Origin: JAWPMT01 sp965601475 | GTDB taxonomy: Bacteria; Bacteroidota; Bacteroidia; Cytophagales; Cyclobacteriaceae | Assembly (NCBI GenBank): GCA_965601475.1 | Contig: OZ271832.1 | Location: 3,348,001-3,412,000 of the forward strand | Direction: 5' to 3' | Length of the DNA: 64,000 bases | In this document: positions 32,830 to 42,081 of the stretch, piece by piece | Numbering within the stretch: the first letter of the stretch is position 1 | Layout of the letters: each line of letters starts with the position of its first letter | Notes under the pieces: model-generated | What the model was told of the DNA's origin: nothing | The model's database searches: none | Seen by the model: only the letters and a program-made list of their open reading frames with translations | Made by a program: the position numbers and the translations under genes

Positions 32830-35800
32830 CTAAATAGCTTCTTCCTCTACCTCTCTGGCTGATGTGATATTGTCATCGGGATTGCGATCTATCAATTTGT
32901 AAAGGGGATCAATCCCTACATTGACAGGCTCCTGCTCGACTTCTATGACGATCGATGCTTCACGCTGAGTGATTTTATGTTTCTTCAGATAGACCAACAC
33001 CTCATCGCCTTCGTCGTTTTCAGCATAGACGCCAACGTCTATCCAGTCGTTCACCGCGACATCGTTGGTATAGCCGATGCTGTCTGCTTCCACCTTTTGT
33101 ACGTCGAGTTCAAGAGCAACACGATAGCCGCCATCGACCTTGGTGTAGGTGGCATCCTCAATTTTGTTTTCAAAGAGTACAATCTTTTCAAACATGTCTG
33201 TCACCATATTCTGCAATGAATCCGGCGTGACCTCACGGAAGTAGCCCATCAAGTCGTCGGTTGTTACATAGCGACCATCTCGAATGAGCCCTTTTTGACC
33301 TCCCCAATCTTCCAGTAATCTCCTCAGGGCTACATTTACACTGTCCTCACCGATATAATCCTGGAGTGTATACATGATATTGGCTCCCTTTCCGTAATGG
33401 ATATAGCTCTGATTCTCAGCCAAAACCAAGGGCAGCTCTTTCTTTTGTTCGCCAGCACGTCCAGTTAAGTAGCGGTTCAACTCTTCCTTCAAAAATTCCT
33501 GCATGTGTTCCTGTGGGTATGCTCGTTTCATCACCATCAATGCAGAGTATTGGGAGAGTGATTCTAAAATCATTGCACTGCCCTGGACATCCGCAGGATA
33601 TAGCTGGTGACCCCACCATTGGTGGGCAAGCTCATGGGCTGTAACAAAGTAGGAAATATCTACATCATCCTCATCTTCCACCTTGATCATGAACCCAATA
33701 CCCTCCGAAAACGGAACCGTATTTGCAAATGATTGAGCAAAGGTCGCGTACCTTGGAAATTCCAGGATCCGCATTTGCCGGTACTGATAAGGACTGAAGT
33801 TATCTGAATAGTAATCGAACGACTTTTTCATGGCGTCCATCATACTGGCAAGATTGTAATCATGACCGTCATGATAATAGATCTCAAGGTCGATTTCCTT
33901 TTCAACGGAATCCACCGTGATGGTGGTCTTGTCTTTCATTACTTCATAGTCAGCGGAGACTACACTGAAGAAAGGCATCATTTTCTCATCCATCTTGTAA
34001 TGGAAGTAGTTTCGGCCCTCTTCTTGCCACTGGCGCTGGAGGTAGCCAGGAGCAATGGCAATCTGCTCATCGGAAGTTCCGATCACGATCTCAAAGTCTA
34101 TTCCATTGGAGTCATCAGTCAGGAAATTTCTACTCAATCCGCGAGGATCATCTCTTGGCAACATCCTATCTCTGGGCGCCAGATCGTTGTCGTCGCGCTC
34201 ATCGTCACCTGCCAACTCAGCCTCAGCGGTATATCCGAGGGTTGGGAATTCGGTGTTGTTGAAGAAAGTACCATTGTGTAGGACTGAAGTGGCAGAGGCC
34301 GTTTCTTTGAAACCAATGGTTTCAAAACTCATCTTGAATTCCAATAGCGTCGTATCCCCAGGAAGTAATGGCTCACTGAGTTCGTGGATGTAGTACTTGA
34401 AACGGTCCGAAGCCTCTTTGATTTTGCTTGGTCTTCCAAACCGGACATAATCGTAGTGGTAGTCTCCATTCAACTGAAGCTGAACGTGCACCTCCTGAAT
34501 AGGCTCGTCCTCCTGATTTTCCAGGACGTAGTAGCCGGTTGCTTCATAATCCCGGGTTTCCGGGTATAATTCTACAGACATGTTGACGTCGATCACTTTG
34601 GGCTGAGGCAGGTACTCATACTGCTTGTACGTTCTCTCATAGTCAGCCTGGAGGGCTTCCAATTCATCCGAATTGGCGTAGCCATTCAGCACATTCGTGT
34701 TGTAGTAGATATAGCATCCTGATAAGCCGAAGACGCAGAAAGATGTGATGCCAAATGTCAATAGTGGTTTGGTCAGTCTCAGTTTCCCAATGTGCCAACG
34801 CCATTTCATGGCTGCTTCTGCCCCTCTTACCGCGAAAATTACAGAGAGCGCAAAAAGGAATACCGTAAAGGCAAGCCAGTAAAGATCAAACCAACTGAAA
34901 CTGGTCACGAAATGCCCGAAGCCATTCATGTCTGAGTAGGGCCCCAAAGCTCCGCTACCAAATTGAAATAGACCATGTTCTACACCCACAACCTCTAGCA
35001 CAAGGGAGACTACGAAGAATACGATCATGCAGGCATGTCCCAGGAATTTGTTGTTGACCATCACCTGAATAAAGAATCCCAGCAAAGTGAAAAGGATCAA
35101 TGCTGAAAAGGTCTCGGTGAAAAGGGTGGTGAAATACACGCCCAGGTTGAATTCGTAATAGCCTTTGAATGCCTGGATCAAAACGCCACTCGCGATCAGC
35201 CCGACCAACATCACCACGAATACCATGATCATGCCCAGGAATTTGCTAATCAGCCCAACGAAGTCAGGTATAGGCAGTGAATCCTGAATAAGATTGATTT
35301 TGACATCCCTTTCACGCCATATCAACTCACCTGAGTAGAAGACGATGATCACAACAAAAAACACGGAGAATCCATTGGTGATCAGTTCCAGCATAAGGGC
35401 GGTGGTGGGGTAGGTATAGGTGCCGAATACCCTGCCAATGTAAAAGGAATTGGTAATCATCAAGACCAGGCCAAACAGTGAGATAGCGAGAAATGGTAGC
35501 CCTTTGGTGACATATTTGAAGTAAAAAACCGCCTGCTTCCAAATCTGCATCAAATAGGTCGAGAACCCTAGCTGGAGCTTGATTTGCGGGATATCAATGT
35601 TTGTCCTTGATTGCTGCTCATTGCCCTTAGCCTTCTTTTTGAACCAGGAGCTCTTCACCACATTAAATGAAAAAGACATGGAGCCAATAATGGCAATGGC
35701 AATAGCAATGCCCAGCCACAGCAGGCGATTTGTGAGGACATCACCTTCTATAGGGACGGTCATTGAGTTTTGCTCCGCCACAGTCCAATACTGGGTTGCA

Positions 35801-36453
35801 TTACCGATGGTTCTCAGCCCAAAAGGATCAATAATGCTGGCCAAAGCCCTATTGTCTATCTCACGGGTCAGTATAACAGTAGTCTGGTAAAGCACGAATA
35901 GTATGATCCATTGTATGTACACCACCATCATTCTTCTGGACAACGCGCCAGTGAAGAAGAAGAGGATGCCGCTGAACAACAAGTTGGGGATAACAAAAAA
36001 GATAAAAGGGTGCAGGTAATTCCAGGCGTTGAAAGGGAGCAACTTGTCCGCGTCTCTCCAGGGCATAAACTCGCCCATGATAAAACCTATCGCAACCCCT
36101 GAAAAGGCGAACAACGTCACAATGAATGAACCCAGGAATCGTCCGATCAGATAGTCGTATTTCGAAATCGGATTGGAAAACATGAGGGATTCCGTATTGT
36201 GATCAAAGTCCCTCAACACACCCACTCCCATAATGGCCGAGGTGATCATCATCATGAATGCCGACAAGATCACCATCATATTGGCAATGGTCAAGGGCGC
36301 ATTTTCCTTTACCAGGCCTGTCCCACCTCCGATGGTCACAACATCAGTGGAGATAGCCATAAAGGCCAGAAAAAACAGGATGCCGAAGTATATATAGGTC
36401 GCAGGACGCTTGCTGCGGTACCGCAACTCAAATTTTAATATCTGTAACCACAT
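32830..36453 (-). CDS. ABC-2 permease fused to an M1 family aminopeptidase
   Basis: This 1207-residue protein joins two modules. Residues 1 to about 590 form a duplicated ABC-2 type permease with some twelve hydrophobic spans, starting WLQILKFELRYRSKRPATY. After the span near CVFGLSGCYIYYN, residues from about 620 form an M1 metallopeptidase outside the membrane: a beta domain, then the zinc site HELAHQWWGHQL (His940, Glu941, His944) with Glu964 in ILESLSQYS. The usual GAMEN motif is absent; FSEGIGFMIKV occupies its place. It follows the ATPase gene by eleven bases. Such fusions occur in Bacteroidota; the transported or cleaved peptide is unknown. Confidence 0.9.
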   Translation of the reverse strand: MWLQILKFELRYRSKRPATYIYFGILFFLAFMAISTDVVTIGGGTGLVKENAPLTIANMMVILSAFMMMITSAIMGVGVLRDFDHNTESLMFSNPISKYDYLIGRFLGSFIVTLFAFSGVAIGFIMGEFMPWRDADKLLPFNAWNYLHPFIFFVIPNLLFSGILFFFTGALSRRMMVVYIQWIILFVLYQTTVILTREIDNRALASIIDPFGLRTIGNATQYWTVAEQNSMTVPIEGDVLTNRLLWLGIAIAIAIIGSMSFSFNVVKSSWFKKKAKGNEQQSRTNIDIPQIKLQLGFSTYLMQIWKQAVFYFKYVTKGLPFLAISLFGLVLMITNSFYIGRVFGTYTYPTTALMLELITNGFSVFFVVIIVFYSGELIWRERDVKINLIQDSLPIPDFVGLISKFLGMIMVFVVMLVGLIASGVLIQAFKGYYEFNLGVYFTTLFTETFSALILFTLLGFFIQVMVNNKFLGHACMIVFFVVSLVLEVVGVEHGLFQFGSGALGPYSDMNGFGHFVTSFSWFDLYWLAFTVFLFALSVIFAVRGAEAAMKWRWHIGKLRLTKPLLTFGITSFCVFGLSGCYIYYNTNVLNGYANSDELEALQADYERTYKQYEYLPQPKVIDVNMSVELYPETRDYEATGYYVLENQEDEPIQEVHVQLQLNGDYHYDYVRFGRPSKIKEASDRFKYYIHELSEPLLPGDTTLLEFKMSFETIGFKETASATSVLHNGTFFNNTEFPTLGYTAEAELAGDDERDDNDLAPRDRMLPRDDPRGLSRNFLTDDSNGIDFEIVIGTSDEQIAIAPGYLQRQWQEEGRNYFHYKMDEKMMPFFSVVSADYEVMKDKTTITVDSVEKEIDLEIYYHDGHDYNLASMMDAMKKSFDYYSDNFSPYQYRQMRILEFPRYATFAQSFANTVPFSEGIGFMIKVEDEDDVDISYFVTAHELAHQWWGHQLYPADVQGSAMILESLSQYSALMVMKRAYPQEHMQEFLKEELNRYLTGRAGEQKKELPLVLAENQSYIHYGKGANIMYTLQDYIGEDSVNVALRRLLEDWGGQKGLIRDGRYVTTDDLMGYFREVTPDSLQNMVTDMFEKIVLFENKIEDATYTKVDGGYRVALELDVQKVEADSIGYTNDVAVNDWIDVGVYAENDEGDEVLVYLKKHKITQREASIVIEVEQEPVNVGIDPLYKLIDRNPDDNITSAREVEEEAI

Positions 36454-36464
36454 GATCGTTGAAA

Positions 36465-37367
36465 TTATGAGTGAATGACAGCTTCGGTGCTCAATTCGGC
36501 TTCTCCGAAGATTTTCGAGAAATAGACATCCTCCAGGTCCGCCCTTAAGCCTTCAAAAGAAGGGTCAGGCTGCACTTCGGCAAAAACATGAATTTCCGGC
36601 TTACCGGCAATAAGTCGCTCAGAGATGACAGTATACTGGTTCTTGTAGTCGTCGAGCTCAAACTTCTCTACACGTTTACTCCAGACTTTTCCCTGGATCT
36701 CATCTATGGTCTTCAATGGGTTGCCTTCGAGCATTACCTCGCCCTTGTTAATGATGGCCATGTTGGTGCACAGCTCTTTGACATCATCGACAATGTGGGT
36801 AGAGAGGATCACCACCGTATTTTCTCCGAGCTCACTGAGCAAGTTGAGGAAGCGATTCCTTTCGGCAGGGTCCAGGCCGGCTGTCGGCTCATCCACAATG
36901 ATCAGTTTCGGGGAGGAAATGAGCGCTTGTGCGATGCCAAACCTTTGCTTCATACCCCCTGAAAAGCCTCCAAGATTCTTTTTTCTAGCACCCCAGAGGT
37001 TGGTTTTATGCAACAAGGCTTCTACCAACTCCTTGCGCTCCTTTTTGCCTGCAATACCTTTCAATACCGCTAGGTGATCCAGGAGCATCTCGGCGGACAC
37101 CTTGGGATACACACCAAACTCTTGAGGAAGGTAACCCAGGACTTTGCGGACTTCATCCTTCTCTTTCAAGACATCAATATCACCAAGGTGGATGGTCCCT
37201 GTATCAGGCTCCTGCAGGGTAGCAATGGTTCGCATTAAACTGGACTTCCCGGCACCATTTGGACCCAACAGTCCGAACATACCCGTAGGGATTTGCAAGG
37301 TCACGTCCTTCAGAGCCTGGACCCCATTCGCATATGTTTTTGATAGGTTTTTGATTAGTAGTTCCAT
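36465..37367 (-). CDS. ABC transporter ATP-binding protein
   Basis: This 300-residue cytoplasmic ATPase powers the permease/peptidase encoded just downstream. Walker A is GLLGPNGAGKSSL (about residues 33-45), the signature is LGGFSGGMKQRFGIAQAL, Walker B is KLIIVDEPTAGLDP, and the switch histidine follows in ILSTHIVDD. The C-terminal part (about 220-300) is a small extra domain seen in ABC-2 exporters. It leads a two-gene operon. The LytS/LytTR two-component genes begin 251 bases away on the opposite strand, an arrangement that suggests they regulate this exporter. Confidence 0.94.
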   Translation of the reverse strand: MELLIKNLSKTYANGVQALKDVTLQIPTGMFGLLGPNGAGKSSLMRTIATLQEPDTGTIHLGDIDVLKEKDEVRKVLGYLPQEFGVYPKVSAEMLLDHLAVLKGIAGKKERKELVEALLHKTNLWGARKKNLGGFSGGMKQRFGIAQALISSPKLIIVDEPTAGLDPAERNRFLNLLSELGENTVVILSTHIVDDVKELCTNMAIINKGEVMLEGNPLKTIDEIQGKVWSKRVEKFELDDYKNQYTVISERLIAGKPEIHVFAEVQPDPSFEGLRADLEDVYFSKIFGEAELSTEAVIHS

Positions 37368-37606
37368 ATGATCAATTCAATATTTCTTTAGTACTTTCTC
37401 GTGATTCAGAGATTTTGCGATCGATACAAGAATAGATTGTACCAGGCAATACCTAAAATGAAATGGACCAACCCTTGAGAGGCATCTACCAACTCCCAAA
37501 AATGATCTTCCAACCCGTTGGTGGATTGAAAATGGGCACTTGTAGAGCAATTTTCAGTGCTTGTATAGAATGATGACCACATTGGGCCATGAAAGATTTG
37601 GTCTTG

Positions 37607-37614
37607 TAGATTTG
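37607..37614 (+). promoter_or_regulatory. candidate -7 promoter element of the LytS-like kinase gene
   Basis: TAGATTTG matches TANNTTTG and ends four bases before the ATG at 37619, which predicts a leaderless transcript. Only a partial -33 match (TTGG, 37582-37585) is seen at 21 bases. Confidence 0.4.
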
Positions 37615-37618
37615 GGTT

Positions 37619-38779
37619 ATGGCATTTAAGATAGAAACACTAAGAGACCGATTCTTTGAAGGATTGAAGGGTCATAAGGGTCTGCTTCATGCCTTTTGCT
37701 GGTTGCTGTACTTTGCATTTCTCGGGTTGATTATCTACGCCTCGGAGATTGAGATGTACCAGTACCTGGGGTGGCTCATCATCAACGTACCTTTCAAACT
37801 GGCCATTTTCTATTCCTTCTACTATTTCCTCATTCCGCGATGGTTGGGCAAGAAGACCGGAAAATTCATCCTGTTCATTGCATTGCTGTTATTGATATAT
37901 CCACCGGTTAAATACGGCCTGGACTCAGCCTTGGGGATCATTTCGATTCCAATTTTGGAGGTAGACTCTGACATGAGCGACCAGGAAGTAACCGCTGAAT
38001 TTCGAGGAGGCCCCCAGGAGGAGCAACAGGAGGACATTAGAAAGTCCAGGAGAAAGGCCGAAAAGACAGTAGAAACCTCTGTAGAGCTTGCGCGGAGGCT
38101 GGCCACGCCCCTCGGGCTCATTATCGTGGCCCTGTTTGGAAGATTCACTGTCGACTGGTTCAGGTCCGAGAGGCAAAGGGACCTGGAGGAGAAAAGAAGG
38201 CTGGAAGGTGAGCTGGCCATGTTGCGTAACCAGGTGAATCCACACTTTCTCTTCAACGTGCTCAACAACATCGACACGATGGTGTACAAAACCTCGCCGG
38301 ACGCGTCCGAGGCCATCCATAAATTGTCCTCAATCATGCGGTATATGCTATATGAAAGCGACGCACCGAAGGTTTCGCTGGACAAGGAGATAGAATACCT
38401 AGAGGCGTATATGGATCTGCAAAAAAGCCGGATGAAAGACCAGGACAACATCCAGGCTCATTTCGAAAGTGATTGTGTCAATTGTCAGGTGGTACCTATG
38501 TTGTTTATCGCCTTCGTTGAAAATGCTTTCAAACACGCTTCAACTGTAGAGAAGTCCCGAAACATCACTGTGCAGCTTGTGGTGAAAAACAAGAAATTGT
38601 ACTTCCGATGTTCCAACTCATTTGATGAAAATCGAACTGAACAAAAAGACAAAATAGGGGGTATCGGGTTGGTCAATGTGCGACGACGCCTGGAGTTACT
38701 TTATCCCACCAAGCACAAACTCAAAGTTTTTTCCAAGGGTCTGGAGTATATTGTGACCTTGGAACTAGATCTTGAGTAA
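37619..38779 (+). CDS. LytS-like membrane sensor histidine kinase
   Basis: This 386-residue kinase has four predicted membrane spans: three in residues 25-115 (FCWLLYFAFLGLIIYASE, INVPFKLAIFYSFYYFLIP, FILFIALLLLIYPPV) and a fourth at 163-178. A charged external loop (DQEVTAEFRGGPQEEQQEDI) separates the last two. The phospho-acceptor His209 lies in the His_kinase motif LRNQVNPHFLFNVLNNID, and the HATPase follows with FIAFVENAFKHAS and GGIGLVNVRRRLELLYP. Its LytTR partner starts two bases after its stop. The divergent ABC/M1-peptidase operon is a likely target or source of the signal. Confidence 0.93.
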   Translation: MAFKIETLRDRFFEGLKGHKGLLHAFCWLLYFAFLGLIIYASEIEMYQYLGWLIINVPFKLAIFYSFYYFLIPRWLGKKTGKFILFIALLLLIYPPVKYGLDSALGIISIPILEVDSDMSDQEVTAEFRGGPQEEQQEDIRKSRRKAEKTVETSVELARRLATPLGLIIVALFGRFTVDWFRSERQRDLEEKRRLEGELAMLRNQVNPHFLFNVLNNIDTMVYKTSPDASEAIHKLSSIMRYMLYESDAPKVSLDKEIEYLEAYMDLQKSRMKDQDNIQAHFESDCVNCQVVPMLFIAFVENAFKHASTVEKSRNITVQLVVKNKKLYFRCSNSFDENRTEQKDKIGGIGLVNVRRRLELLYPTKHKLKVFSKGLEYIVTLELDLE

Positions 38780-38781
38780 AT

Positions 38782-39513
38782 ATGACCATTAGTTGCATTG
38801 CAGTGGACGATGAGCCCCCTGCGCTTGCCAAAATAGTAGACTACATAGAACAGGTCCCCTTTTTAGAGCTAAAGGCTCAGTTTGACGATGGTATGGAGGT
38901 ACTTTCTTATTTGCAAAATGAGCAGGTGGACCTCCTGTTTCTGGACATTCAGATGCCGCAACTGCTGGGAACTCAGCTGGTGCAAGTGCTCAATCACAAA
39001 CCACAGGTGATATTCACCACTGCGCATAGCGAATATGCGGTAGAGGGATATGAGTTGGATATCACAGACTACTTACTGAAGCCGATTTCTTTTGGGAGAT
39101 TTCTGAAAGCCGCTCAAAAGGCCCTGGCTCGGAAAAGTGAGGCTGAAAAAAAAAAGACCGGCCATTCTGAGCCCGCCTCAAGAAAAGAGGAACCGGAGTT
39201 TTTGTTTGTAAAGACGGAGTTCAAGTGGCAGCAAATACCGTTCGACAATATCCTGTATATCGAAGGGATGAAAGACTACCTGGCCATATACACGGAGGAA
39301 GAGAGAGTCCTTACGCTCATGAGTTTCAATGAGTTAATGAGCAAGCTGCCCGACGACAAATTCTATAGGATCCATAAATCCTACGTGGTAGCGTTGAAGA
39401 AAATTCGGGAAATCGAAAAGTCCCGTGTCTACATTCACGACAAGCCTATACCCATCGGCGACACACACAAGCAGGCTTTCTTATCACTCCTGCAGCAGAA
39501 AGGAATGATGTGA
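38782..39513 (+). CDS. LytTR-family response regulator
   Basis: This 243-residue regulator has a receiver domain (about 1-125; acidic pair in VDDEPPAL, phospho-acceptor Asp55 in LLFLDIQMPQLLG, lysine in YLLKPISFGRF) and a C-terminal LytTR DNA-binding domain (about 145-240: PFDNILYIEGMKDYLAIY and FYRIHKSYVVALKKI). A lysine/glutamate-rich linker joins them. It is encoded two bases after the LytS-like kinase and forms a pair with it. LytTR regulators usually bind direct repeats upstream of targets; none was identified with certainty here. Confidence 0.94.
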   Translation: MTISCIAVDDEPPALAKIVDYIEQVPFLELKAQFDDGMEVLSYLQNEQVDLLFLDIQMPQLLGTQLVQVLNHKPQVIFTTAHSEYAVEGYELDITDYLLKPISFGRFLKAAQKALARKSEAEKKKTGHSEPASRKEEPEFLFVKTEFKWQQIPFDNILYIEGMKDYLAIYTEEERVLTLMSFNELMSKLPDDKFYRIHKSYVVALKKIREIEKSRVYIHDKPIPIGDTHKQAFLSLLQQKGMM

Positions 39514-39536
39514 TGAATCCGCGCAATTGGCGCCCA

Positions 39537-40193
39537 TCATTTCAATAACTCCCCAGCCCTGAGTACTTTTCTTTGCTTTAGCCTTGAAAGGATTTTCAAA
39601 AAGACCTGAGCAGTCAGATATGCATCACCGAGAGCGGTATGTCTGTTCTCTATGGGTACCTCCATCTCTTCACACAGGGCGTCAAGACGTAGTGAACGCT
39701 GACCGGCAACCGCCCTTTCAAATCGCATAGGATCAATTCTTGTCATCAGGTGATAAGTGTCGAGTACTTTGTTTTTCAACTTTAGTTTGGCGTTCGCAGA
39801 CTGAAACAGACGATTCAATTGACCAATGTCAATGGCTATGCTGTGTCCAACCACGATCCTGTTACCGAGGAAAGACAAAATCTGCTCAATGGAGTCAATT
39901 GGTGATGTTCTTGAAGGTTTCGACAGCTCACCGTGTATTTCGGAGGTGGCATTGCCCTTGGCGAAGTCGAACTTCAGATCAAGGACCTCTGATACATTGA
40001 TTCGGTTTTCCCGAACCATCACGGCACCAATGCTGACTAATTCGGCGGATTTCCCCAATCCAGTCATCTCGCAATCAAGTACCACAAAGTTCAGGTCCTC
40101 AATGGGGGCAGCTTTCGTGACACCAAAGTCTTGTTTAAGGTATTCAGCATAGGGTCCTCCTGGTCCTTGTTTTCTTTTGAACCAGCCGATCAT
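39537..40193 (-). CDS. DnaQ-like 3'-5' exonuclease
   Basis: This 218-residue protein has a DEDDh exonuclease fold: FVVLDCEMTGLG provides the first Asp/Glu pair, VGHSIAIDIGQLNRLF the second aspartate region, and RHTALGDAYLTAQVF the catalytic His and last Asp. It resembles the epsilon-subunit family. It overlaps the DUF294 gene by four bases and is the last gene of the acetate operon. The same exonuclease-DUF294 pair accompanies acs and CrbS-type genes in several proteobacteria as I recall, where its role is unexplained; action on a nucleotide or small RNA is possible. Confidence 0.9.
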   Translation of the reverse strand: MIGWFKRKQGPGGPYAEYLKQDFGVTKAAPIEDLNFVVLDCEMTGLGKSAELVSIGAVMVRENRINVSEVLDLKFDFAKGNATSEIHGELSKPSRTSPIDSIEQILSFLGNRIVVGHSIAIDIGQLNRLFQSANAKLKLKNKVLDTYHLMTRIDPMRFERAVAGQRSLRLDALCEEMEVPIENRHTALGDAYLTAQVFLKILSRLKQRKVLRAGELLK

Positions 40194-42076
40194 CGGAAAT
40201 AGGCAAGTTGAAATCGCACCTCGAGAAGCTGTTGTATTTCCTTGATGGGGAGAAAAGCGCTCTTGAGCATTTGCTTCTCCAGTTTGTTCATGGATTCGAT
40301 GTCTATGTATCGGCCACTGGAATGGTTCTTAAGGCCATATTTCGTTCGTATCTTCATCAGGACCTCGTAAGCCTGTGCGCACGATTCATAGAGCATTTTA
40401 TTCTTAGCGTCCAGACTGGCCAGTCGCTGGAAACGCATAGGGGTATTTTGGATACCTGTTTGTCCGTATTGTAGGGCTAGGACCCTAGCGGCGTCCGACA
40501 GGGGCATCATGGCCCTTTTCTTGATGTCAAACTCCTCCTTGTGTTCCCCTCCTTTTTCTACCAGAAACTGTTTGAAAAATCCCAGCGGAGGAGGATTTTG
40601 GATGGCGTTGGCGGCCAGGTGGTTGAGGAAAATCTTTTGACCATCCAGCTTGTTCTGCAAGAAGAGCTGAAGCTCTTTTTCCAGATCGAGATTACCGAAT
40701 ACCCCCCGAAAATCGAAGAAGATCGTGGCATTCATCAATGCTTTGGGCTCCGGAGTGGTGATCCACTGTGTGAAATATTGCTCCCAACCTTTGATGTCCT
40801 GGCAATACTTCGGATTACGGGCCATTATTTCTGCCGGGCACTCTGCAAATCCACAATCCAGTAAGTGCTGGTTGACCTTTCCTGCAACTGTCAGCAGCAC
40901 TTGTTGTTCCCGCTCAAAATTGCCCTGGGATTCGAAGATGATGGCATTGTCCTGGTCAGTTCTGAGCAATTGCTCCTCCCGGCCCTCGCTTCCAAGGCTC
41001 AGCCAGCAGAAAGGAATGGTCGCTGCTTCAGGTACTTCAGCCAGGGCGCTGTTGATGGCCTTTTCGATCAATAAATCATTGATGGCTGTGATGAAATTGG
41101 AGATCAGACCAACAGACAAGTCCTTTTCGATGAAGTCACTGACCTGTTGCTCAGCGTTGTCACGGATATCAGGCCACACTTTTGAGTCAGAGGATTTTCG
41201 TAAGGCCTTGACCAATGCAGCAGGATTGTTGTTTTGGGAGAGTAGAACATCGTGATCGGATATAATGCCTGTAACAGGACTATCAGGTGAACCGTCTTCA
41301 GTAACTACCAAATGATGTACACGCTGGCGCATCATCTGTATCAGTACTTCGGAGTAGGAAAAAACAGGCCTGATGGTAGCTACCGGGCTGGACATGATTG
41401 CCTCAATGGCGGTTTCCAGTTTCAAGCCCTCAGCAACCACCTTGCTTCTAAGATCTGTGTCTGTGACGATGCCTACAGGGTGGTTTTGTTTGTTTACCAG
41501 AATAATGGAACCTACCCGGCGGTCTTTCATTTTTTGAGCAGCCTGCTGAATAGAAATGGACCCCGCAGCTACCAGTACATCGCTGGAAACCACAATTCTT
41601 TGCTCTTCCAGTGCTGTAACGTATGGTTGAGGTGGCGAGCCCTTCTCCCTAACTACGGCCTGACCAGCAGCATAGCCGGATGCAAAAAACAGCCCAAACT
41701 TAGGCTCTGAATCGAGCAATAACCGGAATGGCTCCTTCGGAATCTCATAGAGCAAAGACTCTTCTTCACAAGTCGCCGTGAGGACGTAGGGTTTACCCGT
41801 AAGAATGGACCGGATACCGAGAATTTCGCCAGCGTCGCACTGATCGACAAGCGTCAGCTTGCCGTTTTCCTGGCGAGTTAGTTTCACGTTCCCTTGCCGG
41901 ACGACGAAGCATCGATCCAACCCGTCGTCGCCTTCAGAGAAAATGGTTTCATCCTTTTCGGCGTAGCGCACCGTCACCACCATAGCCAACTCCTCCAGCT
42001 TTTTGTAAGACAAAAAGCTGAAGGGTGGATGGTCTTTTAAAAAGAATGCTATTCGGTCGGCTATCTCATTAGCCAT
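40190..42076 (-). CDS. cyclic-nucleotide-binding/CBS/DUF294 nucleotidyltransferase-like protein
   Basis: This 628-residue cytoplasmic protein has a cyclic-nucleotide-binding domain (about 10-125, ETIFSEGDDGLDRCFVVRQG), a CBS pair (about 160-285, with VGSIILVNKQNHPVGIVTDT and HHLVVTEDGSPDSPVTGIIS), a DUF294 nucleotidyltransferase-like domain (about 310-450) and a C-terminal helical domain. The GS and DxD-type motif LSLGSEGREEQLLRTDQDNA (359-378) fits an active transferase of the GlnD/DUF294 kind. It probably senses nucleotides (cAMP, AMP, ATP) and modifies an unknown target. It lies five bases after acs, suggesting control of acetate activation, which makes AMP. Confidence 0.9.
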   Translation of the reverse strand: MANEIADRIAFFLKDHPPFSFLSYKKLEELAMVVTVRYAEKDETIFSEGDDGLDRCFVVRQGNVKLTRQENGKLTLVDQCDAGEILGIRSILTGKPYVLTATCEEESLLYEIPKEPFRLLLDSEPKFGLFFASGYAAGQAVVREKGSPPQPYVTALEEQRIVVSSDVLVAAGSISIQQAAQKMKDRRVGSIILVNKQNHPVGIVTDTDLRSKVVAEGLKLETAIEAIMSSPVATIRPVFSYSEVLIQMMRQRVHHLVVTEDGSPDSPVTGIISDHDVLLSQNNNPAALVKALRKSSDSKVWPDIRDNAEQQVSDFIEKDLSVGLISNFITAINDLLIEKAINSALAEVPEAATIPFCWLSLGSEGREEQLLRTDQDNAIIFESQGNFEREQQVLLTVAGKVNQHLLDCGFAECPAEIMARNPKYCQDIKGWEQYFTQWITTPEPKALMNATIFFDFRGVFGNLDLEKELQLFLQNKLDGQKIFLNHLAANAIQNPPPLGFFKQFLVEKGGEHKEEFDIKKRAMMPLSDAARVLALQYGQTGIQNTPMRFQRLASLDAKNKMLYESCAQAYEVLMKIRTKYGLKNHSSGRYIDIESMNKLEKQMLKSAFLPIKEIQQLLEVRFQLAYFR

Positions 42077-42081
42077 TGCTA

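Noticed and set aside
39514..39536. Terminator between the LytTR gene and the exonuclease gene
   Set aside because: The 23-base gap has only a GCGC...GCGC dyad with four pairs and no T-run.
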